Below, piece after piece: positions 48,095 through 60,781 of a stretch of 64,000 bases of DNA. The position numbers were made by a program, and so were the translations under genes. The DNA is taken from contig CM055103.1 in the NCBI GenBank assembly GCA_029204225.1, positions 52,107,145 through 52,171,144 on the forward strand, written 5' to 3'. The DNA is from Diphasiastrum complanatum (lineage: Eukaryota > Streptophyta > Lycopodiopsida > Lycopodiales > Lycopodiaceae). Below the pieces are notes generated by a model that saw only the letters and a program-made list of their open reading frames with translations, was not told the origin of the DNA and did no database searches. Each line of letters opens with the position of its first letter. The first letter of the stretch is position 1.

Positions 48095-48927
48095 AATGAT
48101 CAGAAAGGAAATATAAAACGCATAAAAGTGTATCAAAAGGCAATGCGAAAATTTTGGAAGGCTTTGGTCGCAAGAAAAATTTGCAAGAGCTTCGCTAGCA
48201 CAAGTGATGAATGAATCGAATTCAATCAACTTATAGGTGAATTTGGTGGGTCCATTACACTGAATACTAGTTTGGTTGATTAGTTCTGAACAAAAATTTG
48301 CAGGCATGTACAATACTATGAAATTAGGCTATAAAAATCTTGGTGAAGCTGGGGATCTGAACCTATTAGGCGAATGTTTTCTAGGTCTGGCGAAGGATGA
48401 ACCTTTGCCCAGGTACTGTCATAAGTGCATTTTTTCACAATCTAAACCTATGGACAACCTAATTTTAACATTTTAAGATCATCTAGCAGGTCGACAAAGG
48501 TTCATAATGAGGTTAAGATGCTCGGCGAAGGTTCCCAAAATGGCATATTAGTGATACTTTGCCTAACTCAAAAATTGGGTTTTCTCTTGACATGAACCTT
48601 CGCCCCAAATTCAATAAATCTAGAGTGGATGTACAGTCTGAGAGCTCAGCGAAGGCTTCTGGTCCTGTATAGGCCAAATTTGACCAAAATAGTGATTTTC
48701 TAAGTCTTTTTCCATCAAAAAATTATTGTGCTTCCTTTTTCCTATGTTGATGACTTTTTGACTTTCGCTCATCAGTGTTTTCTTATTTCTGCTTTACTTT
48801 TTTTTTTTGTTGACTGTCTTTTTCCAAAAATCTCAGCAAATTAAGTGCTAAAAACAAAAAATTGAAAAACAATTAAAATTTTTAAACAAAAATATTGAGA
48901 TCAGGCTTGTTGAACTGGCGAAGCAGG
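48095..48927 (-). other. Inter-ORF spacer of Gypsy family C
   Basis: About 830 bp without coding content lie between the integrase stop and the third ORF. The word GCGAAGG(T/C/A) or its complement occurs repeatedly (about 48391, 48523, 48595 and 48649). The copy at 48391-48412 forms a near-perfect hairpin (GGCGAAGG ATGA ACCTTTGCC). Confidence 0.5.
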
Positions 48928-51900
48928 CTACCAAAACTTGCGTAATCGGCTGCCATTCACCGGAGTATCAAATTGTTTTCCATCCAAGTGCTCAAGAATT
49001 ATTGCGCCATAGTTCAAGATTTCCTTCACGTTATACGGGCCTTCACCGGTAAATTTCAACTTTCCCTTGATCAGCTTGGTTTTGTACATCAACGCCAGAT
49101 CTCCTGCTTTCAGATCTTTTTTGTGTAATCGACAATCGTGCCATGCCTTGCGGCGTGCTTTCTCTGTTGCTAAGGCATGAACTGCCATCAATCGGGTTTT
49201 ACATAATTTGTGCAAAGCTTTATGATGGAGTTGTAAAAACGTATCATCATTTAATCGTTCCGTTGCTGCTATGTATAAGGATGGGATCAAAAATTCAATT
49301 GGCATGACAGCATCTTGACCATAAATCAGTTGAAAAGATGTTTGATTTATACTATTTTTGTAAGCGGTTCTGAATGCCCATAATGCTGCATACAGTTTAT
49401 GTTCCCAATCGGACCGACTCGCTTCAACTATCTTTGTCATAATGGTGCAGAGAATCTTACTGGAAGATTCAGCTTGGCCATTCCCTCTGAGATAGTAGGG
49501 AGTACTAAATCTGTGTATAACAAAAAAATCTTCTGGTAAACACTTTATTTTTTGATTAACAAAGTGTGTACCCTAGTCACTGACAATCTCGATCGGACAT
49601 CCAAATCTGATTATAATATTTTCATATAGAAACTTGGCCGTAGATTTTGCATCAGCAACTTTGAAAGCTTTGGCTTCAACCCACTTGGTCATATAATCAG
49701 TTGCGACGATAATGTATCGGGCCTAAGATCCTTGCGCGGTAGGGTAAATAGGTCCAACATAATCCAATCCCCATTTTTCAAATGGTGCTTGCGATAAAAC
49801 CGAATGCAAGAGTTCATAGTTCTTGTTGAGTAGGTCGTCGTGCTTGCTGGCAAACATCACATGTCTGAATAAAATTTTTTGTGTCTTTGTGAAGCGTAGG
49901 CCACCAACAACCTAATTGTAAAAGTTTGCGAACAGTAATATCTGTAGAGAAGTGTCCTCCACCCATGCCATCATGTGAAAACATGATTAAATCTAGTACT
50001 TCATGCGGTAAAACACACCTTCGTAAAATATTATCTGATCCACGACGATATAATTGTCCTACAATTAATTGATAAGGTTGAGCCTTATGAATCAATTGTC
50101 TCTTCTGTACTTTTGTCAGGGAGTCATTCGGTTGTCCTAGCATCAGGTACTCAACAATATTTGCTGCCCACTCAGGTATTGCTTCAAGATAGAACAATGC
50201 AACATCTGGCAGTTCATCATTCACTTCAGTATTAATTGGTGCGGATTCAATTCACAAAACGTGATCGGCTAGATAATGTTGCTTGCCCATTCGAACCACA
50301 ATTCGAAAGTCAAATTCAATCAATAACGATAACCATCTTGCAATACGTCCAGTATTGCATGCCTTGTTTACCAAGTAAAGTAACGGTTGATGATTAGTAT
50401 AAAATGCAAAGTGCGTTTCCATGAGGTAGTGACGAAATTTCCGAACATAAAAAATCATGGCTAATGCCTCACGTTCTGTTGTTGAATAATTCTTTTCTGG
50501 ATCTGTAAGTTGTCTGCTTGCAAATCATATAGGATAATCTTTCTTATAGTCACCTGGCTGTGTCAAAACTGATCCAATGGCATATTTTGAGACATCCGTA
50601 TGAACATGAAACTCTATCGTCCAATCTGGAGAAACTGTCCAAATAGGAACAATAGTCAGTTTGTATATAGGTCGTGCTAAATCCACAAAGAAGCTATTTG
50701 CGGCATCTTTCAAATACTTTCTCCAATCGGTCTAGGTGGTTTGTATCTGTACTATAAATCCCCAAGTCGTCCAAGTAAATTTCAAGGAATTTCTACATAT
50801 AATCTTTAAATACTCTTTGGAATGAACTTGGTGCATTATAGAGTCCAAATGGCATTACTTTGTAAGCATAGGTGCCCCATTCTGTTGCAAAAGCAGTTTT
50901 ATGGCCATCGGCAGGTGCAATCTTAACCTGGTTCCACTAAATCCATCCAGGAAACTATAAGCTTCCGCTCTAGCAAGGCGATCCAAAATGCTTTCAGTAA
51001 AAGGTAACGGAAAGTGATCCTTTCGCGTCATTTTGTTCAACGCCTTAAGATTCACACGGATCCACAATTTTCCGTTTTTCTTAGGAACAATGACAATCGA
51101 TGAAATCCATTCAGTATGCTTGATCTCATAAATAAAATCGGCGTCAAGCAATCTTTGAAGTTCTTTCTTTATCAGGTCCACCACATTAGTATTACAACGA
51201 TAGAATTTTGTAACCTTTGGAACTGCATCAGATACTAAAGGTATGGTATGTTCAATCACTGATGTCGGAATATCCTTCAAATCTTGATAAGTCCATGCAA
51301 AGCAATCTTGATACTTAATAAGTAACAATTGAAGTGCTTGATATTGTTCAAGAGTAAGTTGTAATCCAACTTGTACAATCTTTTCTGGTTCTCCTGGTTC
51401 GGCAAGATTCATTGGTTGCATCCTAGCTGGGCCATCGTAAACCTCTTTAGATTCTGACATATGTTCTTCAGGTTCACGATGTGCTTTAGGTAACATGATA
51501 ACCACATCATCCAATGTATAACGTTTAAAATGTTCAGGCATATCATGTTGGACTACATCTGTTTGTTCTTTTTCGAAAGGACTTGTCTTGGATCTTTGCT
51601 TAGCCTGCTTAGTAGGAATTGATTGTGGAGGTGATGACTTTCGAGATGATAAATATTTCTTCATAGGTGAAGACTTCCTAGACGATGATGTTTTATTAGA
51701 AATCTGACTTGAAGAATCATCCTGGACTTTTCCTTTGCCTTTATCCAATAAGGGTGGCACTTTCTCTAAATCAATCTTTCGAGGGGGATTTTCCCATTTC
51801 AGGACCGTATTATAATGTTGATTAGCTTGTTTCTTCGTCATCGATCATGTGATCCTGTCTTTCTTTAATATAACTGCTTTGGGCGGTTTTACTATGAGTT

Positions 51901-53999
51901 CATCAGGAACATTATGCACTCCAAATCTGGTCAGATCCATATGATTTAGAATCTGCTCATCGGTAAGTTCTGCATTGCCATCATAAGTCAAGGCATGACT
52001 CACATGAATGAGTTCATCCTCAATCGGATCTGGTATAGGTTCTGTTGATATCCAGGCTACATTCAGCACATTCAGTGGAAACGTGATTGGTGTATCGAAA
52101 GTTTGATGTAATAAGGAAATCTCACTCAAATCTGATCGACACATATATCATGCTGTACAATCAATTGTTGCAAGAGCTTCATTCCAATTGCCAGTATCCG
52201 TTTGAGAATCATAATGAACTCCCAAATTTTTCTCTGGTCGATCACAAGTATGATTTGTTGTTGACAAATTGTCATCCTTTTTTTGAACCACTGGTTTGAT
52301 AGTCCAAGTTGTAGAATCAATTTGAACTGCATGTTTACGATTTTCAAAAGTGACTTTTCTGGTACCCCAGTTATGAATTACTTGCGCAACTCGTAACCAT
52401 GGACGTCCTAATAGAATTTGATAGACATTTGTCTCTTCTGGTAAGTCCATCACTGTATATCTTCCACCATTCCTCGTGGACGAACTGTCATTTGATCAGC
52501 TAGCTTAATAGCAAACTTAATAGGCTTAATCTTTGTAAGGTCACATTTTGCACATAGCTTTGTAGAAATCAAGTTAACTCCTGAACCTCCATCTATCACG
52601 ACTGCTTCTTTAGGAAATTGTCTATGTTGTATCAGCAGAGTGATATTCTTTTGTTCACTTTCCCAAGTGGCTCCAACATGGAGTACTTTGTTAGATTCTT
52701 CAAATCCAGCACAAAAAAGCGGCTCCTGATGGACTTCTGGTTCTTCTTGAGCTAACTTTTGCGCTAAGACTTCTTTTGCTTTTGGCACCAACTTCATGAA
52801 CTCTCCCAATGAAATATTGATCTTGCTAGACAAAATGTTTATGAGTAGTTCTGTATGCGGTGCTTCTGGTTTAGTCATCTTGAAGGGTTCTTCAAGATGA
52901 TGTAACTGATCATTCATATCCGTACGTAAATTTCTTGGCGGCTGCAATGGTCTTCTATATTTCTTGGCGGCTGCAAAGCTCCTCTTCTTCTTGCAGATGT
53001 TTGATCCACTGTCTCATATCCTGATATCTTTGTTTTTCTATACTAAGATTTGGATAGACTCCCGATGTTGTTGGTATATCATTCAATGGTATAGAATTAG
53101 CAGGTACTGGATCCATTACTGGTTCTTTTTGCTTCTGTGCTCTGGTGACCACCATCAAGGGTGCGCTTGGTTTATTCTGAGCTACTGGTCTTTGCTTGAA
53201 CGGTTATCAAATTTACAGGTGCTGTAGCTGGTGGTGGCTTCGGTCTTGCTGGACAGTCTTTATAGCAATGCCCGTAACCACAGTAACGACATAATGGTAC
53301 AAATTTCTCGTTATTTGGGCATTCTGCAACTCTGTGATTTTCTCCACATGCAAAGCATCCGAGTGGTGCTCTGGTCCAATTTCTGGAGGCTTGTTGTTGA
53401 GCAGCAACATAAATAGCATATTGTTTTGAAGATCCACTTGCTTGATCATTTCCATAGTTCCATTGCTCAGCATTTCCGTAAGGTTCCAGTTCCATCAAAT
53501 TGGCTGGAGGAGCGGAGTGCTTTGGTGGGGTAGGTGAAGCAAAATGTTTCGGGTATCCAAGAGCAGATTGTCGTGGTCTTACTGCTGGATTACCTCCATA
53601 TTGTGGTGTTCGATATCCCATCTGGGCATACCGTTGTTGAATTATCCGATGGTTAAAGTTGCAAAAAGCAGTCTCATGATCAGGTGAATTACACAGATGG
53701 CAAACACGGATTTTTATTCGTTTTTTCAATTGAGGACACTCATTCACTGTGTGGTTTCATGTACAAATAGAACACCAAAGATTTTCCCTGGTAGGAAAAG
53801 TCTTTGCAAGCTTTTCAGGTTCCTTGTTTGTTTCCCCGTGGAAATTTTCAATGCTTTGACCTTCTCATCAAATTGCAACTGCAACTTTTGCATCTATTTT
53901 TGCTGGTTCTTCCCAAGTTTCTTGAACTCATTGAGCATCATTTCTGCAGTAGCATTGGCATTCGTTGATGCAATAGTGGTGGATATCGTAGTAGTCTGC
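48928..53999 (-). pseudogene. Gypsy gag-pol (family C)
   Basis: Gag carries four Cys-His knuckles: CSICT*NHTVNEC (53774-53736), CHLCNSPDHETAFC, CFACGENHRVAEC and CRYCGYGHCYKDC. Protease has VIDGGSGVNLIS. Further on come LLGRPWLRVAQVI and a long acidic/basic linker. Reverse transcriptase has SSIVIVPKKNGKLWIRVNLK, YSFLDGFSG, VMPFGLYNAPSSFQ and the active-site IYLDDLGIY. RNase H has FHVHTDVSKYAIGSVL and TTEREALAMI. Then come the H2C2 module (HDGMGGGHF, CDVCQQA) and an integrase whose central third is riddled with stops before DWEHKLYAALWAF and NGSRLRKFW. It has frameshifts near 52950, 52450, 50960 and 50700, plus many stops. Confidence 0.9.
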
Positions 54000-54000
54000 C

Positions 54001-56130
54001 ATGCTGTATAAGGCAACATATTACTCTTATGAATTGGCACAGCCTGGATACGACCCCAACCGACCTCAATATCATACACAACCTATAGCATATGCTGCGC
54101 CACCGATGCCAGTTTTACGTGGTTGTTTTGTGTGTGCGGGACGATATCCTAGCATTCGTTGCCCTGATAAATTACAATATCCACCTCTTTGTGAAAATTG
54201 TGGCATAGAGCACCATATCAAAGACTGTCCAAATTCTGCAGCTCATGTTAACTCCATCCAAGTAGAGACAATCCCAATCAGAGTCATGACTCGAGCCCAA
54301 CACCGGCAGGCTAGCGAAGCTGCAACAAAATGAACCAATAAGCTCCTACCCGCTCCGTCCAGTGACGGAACCACACCAACCATCTATCCTAACCCCAACG
54401 AGGAGATCCATTTGAGAGATAAATATCAAAAGCTCATCCATGAAGCTGATAATAAGGAGGAGGCTATAGTCACACCTAGAGATCAAACCCTAGATAACCC
54501 AACCGTAGAAGGAGCTGAGATATGGGGAGATTTGCTTCAAGCAAATGTTACCCTTCCATTTGGAGTACTCTAGAAGTACATCAGAAAATGGCAGAAGGAG
54601 TTATGCTCAACTGAAGATAACATTCCATCACCAGACCTCCCTGAGGTGCCCCTGCATCTGACTAATCCTGCAAGCGACAAGGGAAACATACGCATTCCTA
54701 CAACTTGCGGACATTCCCGCGTTGTCTTGGCAGCATTAGATGGCGGATCGGGCGTAAACATAATATCAACATCCCTGATGAAGGAGTGGGGTCTTCAAGC
54801 TTCCATGAAACGACCGAACTGTCAACTTCAAATGGTAGATCAAAGTGTGTAAAACCATTAGACCTAATACCAGACATAAGGCTGAAACTAGGAGGTTTGA
54901 GCTTCACGCTAGATTTGGTAGTGCTCGATATCCCTAGCAACGCCTAATCCTATGAATTGCTCCTAGGAAGGCCACGGCTCTCTAACACACGTGTAGTGCA
55001 CGATTGGAATAGAGAGCACGTTACATTTGGCAATCGAGAAACATCAGTCACAATTGACTCTGCTGGTAAGATCAAACCTGCACGAATCACCGAATATGGA
55101 TCCTCTACCACAGAGTCCATTCTTGAAAATTACCGTGACATCAAAGAGAAGGGCCACTATACCAAGGCTACGAATATCATCAACTGGAGCCACAGCACAC
55201 TAATAGCAAACTCAATACACATCACACTAATAACAAATCTATTGTTGAACCAACTGATTTGGATACTCCTATTTTCAATGTCAATTATATTAAGATTTAA
55301 CCCCACAATGAGGACTTGCTTCACGTCGCCTGGCTACCTTATGATGAATCAATAACTTGTATATCGATGATGAGAGTGTTTTACACTCTCAAGAGTTTGA
55401 TATTGACTCCGACATGGCTGATATTACAGATGTAGCTATTTTGCGCTTCATGGATGCCACTCCCCCATGACTACTCCCTGAGAAGGTCCAAGAGATAGAG
55501 CCTAAGGCTAGCATTGTTGTAGCCAAAGTAGACCAAAGTAAACTATATCGTGTCAAACGACCGGTATACGAATAGGAGATACATGATACTGAATCTATCT
55601 ACGCGATAGATGACACAATATTAACCGAAGTCCCTCAAGCATCCAAGCCACACAAAAACATTGTTCATAGGGTGCAGGTGAAACCAACTAGGAAGGAAGC
55701 TATCTGCGAGAAAATGAAAAAGATTATAGAGGTGGAGCCCCCTCGCGATCTCACGATAGCTCAAGAAACCCCGGGTGAAGCACAATCCTCTAGGTCCACA
55801 AGCCACACAGCTACAACCCCTAAGGATCCACCTAAAGACAGGACTAAGAAGCCTTATGCCCCTGATAAAAATTAATGTGCCCAACCATTTCAAGAACTTC
55901 ACCATTGAAGATGTAACTATCCACCTGCCTCAAGCTCAACGGGAGCCAAAGGGGAATGAGCCATATGATGGCCCCGCTCAAACCATAAAATTAAATCTTC
56001 AAGAGCCTGATGAGACAGAGGAAACGTTTGTCCATATTGGAGCACACCTCAACACCGAACAATGTCTGGCCTTAAAGAAATTGGATTGCCACCGACCCAA
56101 AGAAGATCAAAGTCATCGTTGAGAGGCGAG
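54001..56130 (+). pseudogene. Gypsy gag C-terminus, protease and RT remnant
   Basis: Two gag knuckles are seen. The first reads CFVCAGRYPSIRC, with the expected His changed to Tyr, and the second CENCGIEHHIKDC. Protease follows with AALDGGSGVNIISTSL (about 54745), then LLGRPRLSNTRVVHDW. The linker continues (NHFKNFTIEDVTIHLPQAQR, HLNTEQCLALKK). After about 56083 essentially the entire RT core is missing. Several stops and frameshifts occur (for example TAG near 54570 and TAG near 55575). Confidence 0.85.
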
Positions 56131-56150
56131 AACCTAAAACGGTCCGAGAC

Positions 56151-58074
56151 GCTTATTGTTTTATTTCGCGATTTTGCTAGTAAAGCACGATGGATATACA
56201 GAGTGACCATAAATCCTAAGTGGACAGATGAACAGAGAAAGGCCTTCCAAGAACTCAAACATGCCTTGACAACTGCTCCTATCTTGCGAGCTCCAGATTA
56301 CACGAAGGAGTTTCACGTGCACACTGATGCATCAAAGTTTGCCATTGGTGCAGTGCTAACTCAACCCGGAGAGTACAAGAAGGACTATCCAATTAGTTTC
56401 CTTAGTAGGCAATTAACATCTGCGGAGATGAACTACACCACAACCATAGTTTCCTTAGTAGACAATTAACATTTGCGGAGATGAACTACACCACAACCAA
56501 GAGGGAAGCATTAGCAATGATTTAAGCCATCCAGAAGTTTTGACACTATCTTCTAGGTAAACCCTTTGTATTTCTCACAGATAATCAAGCGTTACTTTAC
56601 CTTGTGAACAAAACTTGCACAACAGGTAGAATCACACATTGGTTGCTATTACTACAAGAATTCAAATTTCGTATTGTTGTGCACAAAGGATCGCAATATT
56701 TTGTCGCTGATCATCTATCCAATACCGAGTGATGAGCAACCAATGGAGGACATCAATGATGACCTATCCGATGCAATACTTTTTCAAGTTGACAGTACCC
56801 CCATGTGGGCCAAAGACATCACAGAGTTCTTAATGACGGGGGTGCTAGATCCGATGTTGTCGAAACCTGCCCAACGCGCACTTATCTACAAGGTGGCACC
56901 CTATACACTTATAGCGGGGCAACTTTATAGAAAGGGTGCGGATGGTGTGATTAGACGATGTTTGACTGAGGGCGAGATTATTCCCATCATGTCCTTGCTA
57001 CACGAAGGAGTTGGTGGTGGACACTTTGCCTCAGAAAACACAGCTAGGAAGATCTTACTAGTTGGGTATTGGTGGCCTTCGCTATTTAAGGACACTCATA
57101 AGTTTGTAAAGGCTTGTGATGTGTGCCAAAGAGCCAAAAGGCCACAATTTTCAGATTATATGCCTTTAACTCCCATCTTATCTGAACAAGCATTTTTTAA
57201 ATAGGGTATTGATTACGTAGGACCGATCAGTCTCGCCGCGCGATTCACACAGGCAAGATATATTATTGTGATGACAGATTATTGCACGAAGTGGGCAGAG
57301 GCTGGGGCGGTAAAGAACGTCGATGCCAACACCACTGCTCAGTTCCTTTATGAGCAGATCATTGTACGATTTGGTTGCCCACTCGAAATCATCAGCGATA
57401 GGGGTACACACTTTTTGAACACAGTAATTGAATACTTGTTGTCGACCTTCCTAGTTGTTCATCGCAAAAGTGCCCCATATTACCCAAGATGTAACAGGCA
57501 GGATGAGTCCACGAATAAGGTCCTATGTGAAATCCTCACGAAGATGGTGGAATCCAGTCGGTTGGATTGGGAGTTCAAGTTACATGCCGCTTTATGGGCG
57601 TATCAAACAACACCCAAAAATGCCACTGGCACGATGCCATTCCAACTCACGTATGGACAAGAGGCTGTGATGCTTGTAGAATTCTATGTCCCATCTTTAC
57701 GGGTAGCCTACGATTTGAAACTAGACGAAAGTCAGGTCCTTGCCCATAGGCTACTCCACCTCCATAAGCTTTGCGAAACAAGAGTCATTAGTGTGCATGC
57801 ACAACAAGTGCACAAAAGACGTCAACAAGATTGGCACGACCGCCATATTAAGTTGAAGGAATTTAAAGAAGGAGATAGAGTCCTTCTCTATCAAAAAAAA
57901 GTACATAAGGGCAAACTTAAGTTTACTGGCCAAGGTCCCTATATCATTGATCAGATCTTTGCTTCGAGCTACGCTAAACTTAAAACCCTTGAAGGCATCC
58001 CGTTGGACACAGTAGTTAACGGGAGTAGATTACGGCGATATCATGAGCCCTGCTATTCCTTAGACATGTATTGA
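56151..58074 (+). pseudogene. Gypsy RNase H and integrase (family A, copy 2)
   Basis: RNase H reads FRDFASKARWIYRVTINPKW, AFQELKHALTTAPILRAPDY, FHVHTDASKFAIGAVLTQPG and KDYPISFLSRQL. A 53-bp duplication at about 56395-56500 then shifts the frame. The linker, zinc-binding module and integrase match the left copy almost exactly, including the TAG after AFFK and the triad motifs MTDYCTKW, ISDRGTHF and DESTNK. The frame from 57268 to 58074 is open. It cannot be functional as a whole, because RT is lost. Confidence 0.9.
56395..56500 (+). repeat. 53-bp tandem duplication in RNase H
   Basis: The unit starts AGTTTCCTTAGTAG and ends ACTACACCACAACC, with starts at 56395 and 56448. It is not a multiple of three, so it breaks the frame. 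The units differ by two substitutions. Confidence 0.92.
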
Positions 58075-58470
58075 TTGATTGTGTGTTATGTGTGTGTGCA
58101 TGCATGTCTGTAATTTCTGTCGTTTTGTGATAATGTTCATTTTTTTAATTCATTTTTTACACCTACATTTTTAACAATCAATACTCAGGATAGTTTAGGT
58201 CCAAATTCTTGCAAATCTAGCTCACTACTATCACTATTGTACAGGTTTCAAGTAACAGCATGCATGACCAGTGACAATCATGTCCAAAAACAGTAATTAT
58301 CTTCCGGATTGGAGCTAGCATCACTTATTCTTGTAATCGATTGCAAAGAATTTATCTTTCTCTCTAAAAAAAAAAAAAACTAAAAAAAAAAACAAGAGAG
58401 ACCACTCGTATCAGGCAGCATATTATCTATATTGTGGAGTCCCAGAACTAAGCAAAGTGCTTGATCAGAC

Positions 58471-60016
58471 ATGAAACCGAGCAGGTACACTCAACAAATT
58501 CACTTGGTCTCATTTACTAATTTTTCCCAAAAGTTAGCAGCAACTCGTCCTTTCTTGGAGCGGGTAAACCTCGACACACGACTTATCTCCAATGTGCAAC
58601 ATTCTACATTTGATGCATGGTGCGTGCGGCTTATTCTACATTTGATCACGAGCTCAAGACATTCAAGATTCCTAGACGCAACGATGAGGATCCAATTCCT
58701 ATCTCACCACATATCCTAAGCCACTTGGGGTTCCCGAATGAAGGAGAGCCTATGCACGGTAGAGGGCAATCTTTTGATAGGAATTACTTGACGCATCTCT
58801 GTACAAAAGACGGTGACACCTCCATCTATAACAATGATGGTTACGCTATCAAACTCATCTCAGATCCAAGACTTAGGGCAATGGCAGACCTTCTTGTATT
58901 ACTCACTGAGGTACAATTGTCAAGAATTGACAGGATTCCGAGCAGCACTTTATTCACCCTATCATTTGGCTTGGAGGAACCTGTTATCCGTCACTTCAAA
59001 ATAGATAAGTATCAAATTATGTGCAGCACTCAAAGCAATAAAACCTCTCACAAAGTGCGGATATCTCCTGCATATGCTCGTAAGCAAACATTACTTGGGT
59101 GACTTCCCTAGCATTCTCGCTCGAGTGCAAGAGAAATATCCAAACGTGCCACATACCACCTCGACACGAGCTCATCACCCCAAGAGGATAAAAGGGGGAG
59201 AGGCAAAGGCAACAAGCAAGCCAACACCCAAACGGCGCCACATCACTATCAGAAACACACCAGTGTCACTCACACGAGGCACAAAAGCAGAGTTAGAGTC
59301 ACATCGGTTAAAAGAGCATGCCCACACACAAAAGAACATTCAGAGGGCCACACACAAGGTACAGACTCATCCAGTAGCAGCAAACAGCACTTGTGCAAAT
59401 CCACCAGCCAAGGGCATGGAAATGTCAACGAAATGGGAGACACAGCACAATCAAATCCTTCAACGAGACATTCTAAGGCAAAGGAGCCAGAGGCTGAACC
59501 TGGTGTCCTACCTGTGTCATTCGTGGTAAGTGACCCACCAACCACCATCTCATCAACTCCCATCACATAAACCATCACTGTCACACTCACCCTCACCACT
59601 ACACCCTCTATTGTCTCCACAAACACACTCCCACTCTCCACCACACCAGTCAATATCATTCCTTTCTACCTTAAATTGATTCTGGGATAGAGATCTGCCG
59701 CCAATAGTTTTGGATCTAAATAAGCCCCTAAGCATACCCATGGATCACATCAATGTGGCAAGGCTTTACTATTGGGCGGCGATCACCAACGAACTTCACG
59801 TTGACATGGTTGAATCTTGGTACGTGTATGGATTTCTACAAAACATGCTTGATTACTATCGGCTGCAACCATTTTTGGGCAAAATTTGATTCGAGAGAAT
59901 GGAACAGATTGGCAGAGAAGTTCATAAAATCCGGGTCGCCATCAATGCAGAGCTGCGGGAAGACCAGACAAGACAACAGGCAGCGGCAATTGGCGTGGGA
60001 CAGCCAATCTTTTGAC
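58471..60016 (+). pseudogene. Third ORF (family A, copy 2), internally deleted but with native C-terminus
   Basis: The N-terminal domain is as in 1921-2600, with the same frameshift near 58615, and an 8-bp deletion near 58999 relative to copy 1. The Pro-rich linker joins at 59652/59653 to the C-terminal domain, skipping both coiled coils. Unlike copy 1, the C-terminus runs on: MDHINVARLYYWAAITNELH, YVYGFLQNMLDYYRLQPFLG and REVHKIRVAINAEL. It ends QAAAIGVGQPIF just before the PPT. This defines the true end of the family A third ORF, a helical C-terminal domain. Confidence 0.68.
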
Positions 60017-60028
60017 GGAGGGGATAAT
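60017..60028 (+). other. Polypurine tract of Gypsy family A
   Basis: GGAGGGGATAA lies directly ahead of TGTAGGCTGATATTC. The third ORF ends a few bases upstream, so spacing is as expected for a plant Gypsy 3' end. Confidence 0.75.
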
Positions 60029-60781
60029 GTAGGCTGATATTCTATGAATATTCGAGCCATCTTGAAAAAGATACAGACTTAAGCCTAGAACTGGATCAGT
60101 CGAGTTTAGGCCTTTGCGCCATATTGTAACGACTTAAAGTTGTTTAGTTCTAGGCCTAAGTCTAGAAGATTGAAACTTTAACTAGTCTGAATAAGTTCAA
60201 CTTAAGCTAGTTCAGTTGTTTATGGTCCATTGGGGGTTTGTCCCATGGTACCAATGTGATTCAAAGTTAGTTTAGTCCCATAATGCCTTTTTGTAAGTGA
60301 CCACCACTCCAAGTCTATATAGGAGTGGAAGAGTCCATTTTCAAAAAGAACCTCATTTGTAAAACATGCTTATCTTTCTCTCTGAGTGTTCTCCCTTGTG
60401 TGGTTTCGTATACTATGTTACTTCACATGTATTGTATATTATTCATCTGGCAATAGGTTAAGTTAATCTAGGCCCTCCATTCTCTACTAGGTAAGCCTTA
60501 GAGGATGAGACTTAGTTTAGGGTTTTATCTTTTAAGTTAAGTCGTCATTTGAGTCAGTTCCTAAGTAGAGAAATGAGAGAAGAGTGGATCTTGCCCGAAA
60601 TACTCACCCACTCACTATAGATCTTCTCATTCTTCAACCTCTCAGTTAGTTGGAAGCCATAGCCATTGGTTAGGAAAGCCACAATGCCTAGTCGGAGCCA
60701 TAACGTGTTCTAGTTGGGAGTCCGTCATAGCACTCGTTAGTTGGATCCATAGCCAGAGTTGAGGGATAGGAAAAGTCAACA
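60029..60781 (+). repeat. 3' LTR of Gypsy family A
   Basis: It begins TGTAGGCTGATATTC after the PPT and most likely ends GTCAACA near 60781. It contains a TATA box (CTATATAG, 60315-60322), so it has promoter capacity. The 3' limit is uncertain, because the 5' LTR is not in the window. Confidence 0.6.

Larger units (their letters stand above)
45900..53999 (-). mobile_element. Gypsy LTR retrotransposon, family C (partial, antisense)
   Basis: Read leftward from 53999 the order is gag C-terminal half, protease, RT, RNase H, integrase, spacer and third ORF. The 5' LTR, PBS and start of gag are missing, because the sequence switches abruptly at about 54000 to the plus-strand family A element. No 3' LTR could be placed left of 46159, so the left limit is approximate. 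The element is inactive, with many stops and frameshifts. Confidence 0.85.
54001..60781 (+). mobile_element. Gypsy LTR retrotransposon, family A, copy 2 (5'-truncated)
   Basis: It begins abruptly at about 54001 within gag, back-to-back with the minus-strand family C element. It continues through gag knuckles, protease, a deleted RT, RNase H, integrase, third ORF, PPT (60017-60028) and one LTR (60029 to about 60781). It is the same insertion lineage as 1-5011, through the large duplication. It carries a 53-bp tandem duplication in RNase H and a 1771-bp deletion in the third ORF. Confidence 0.88.
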
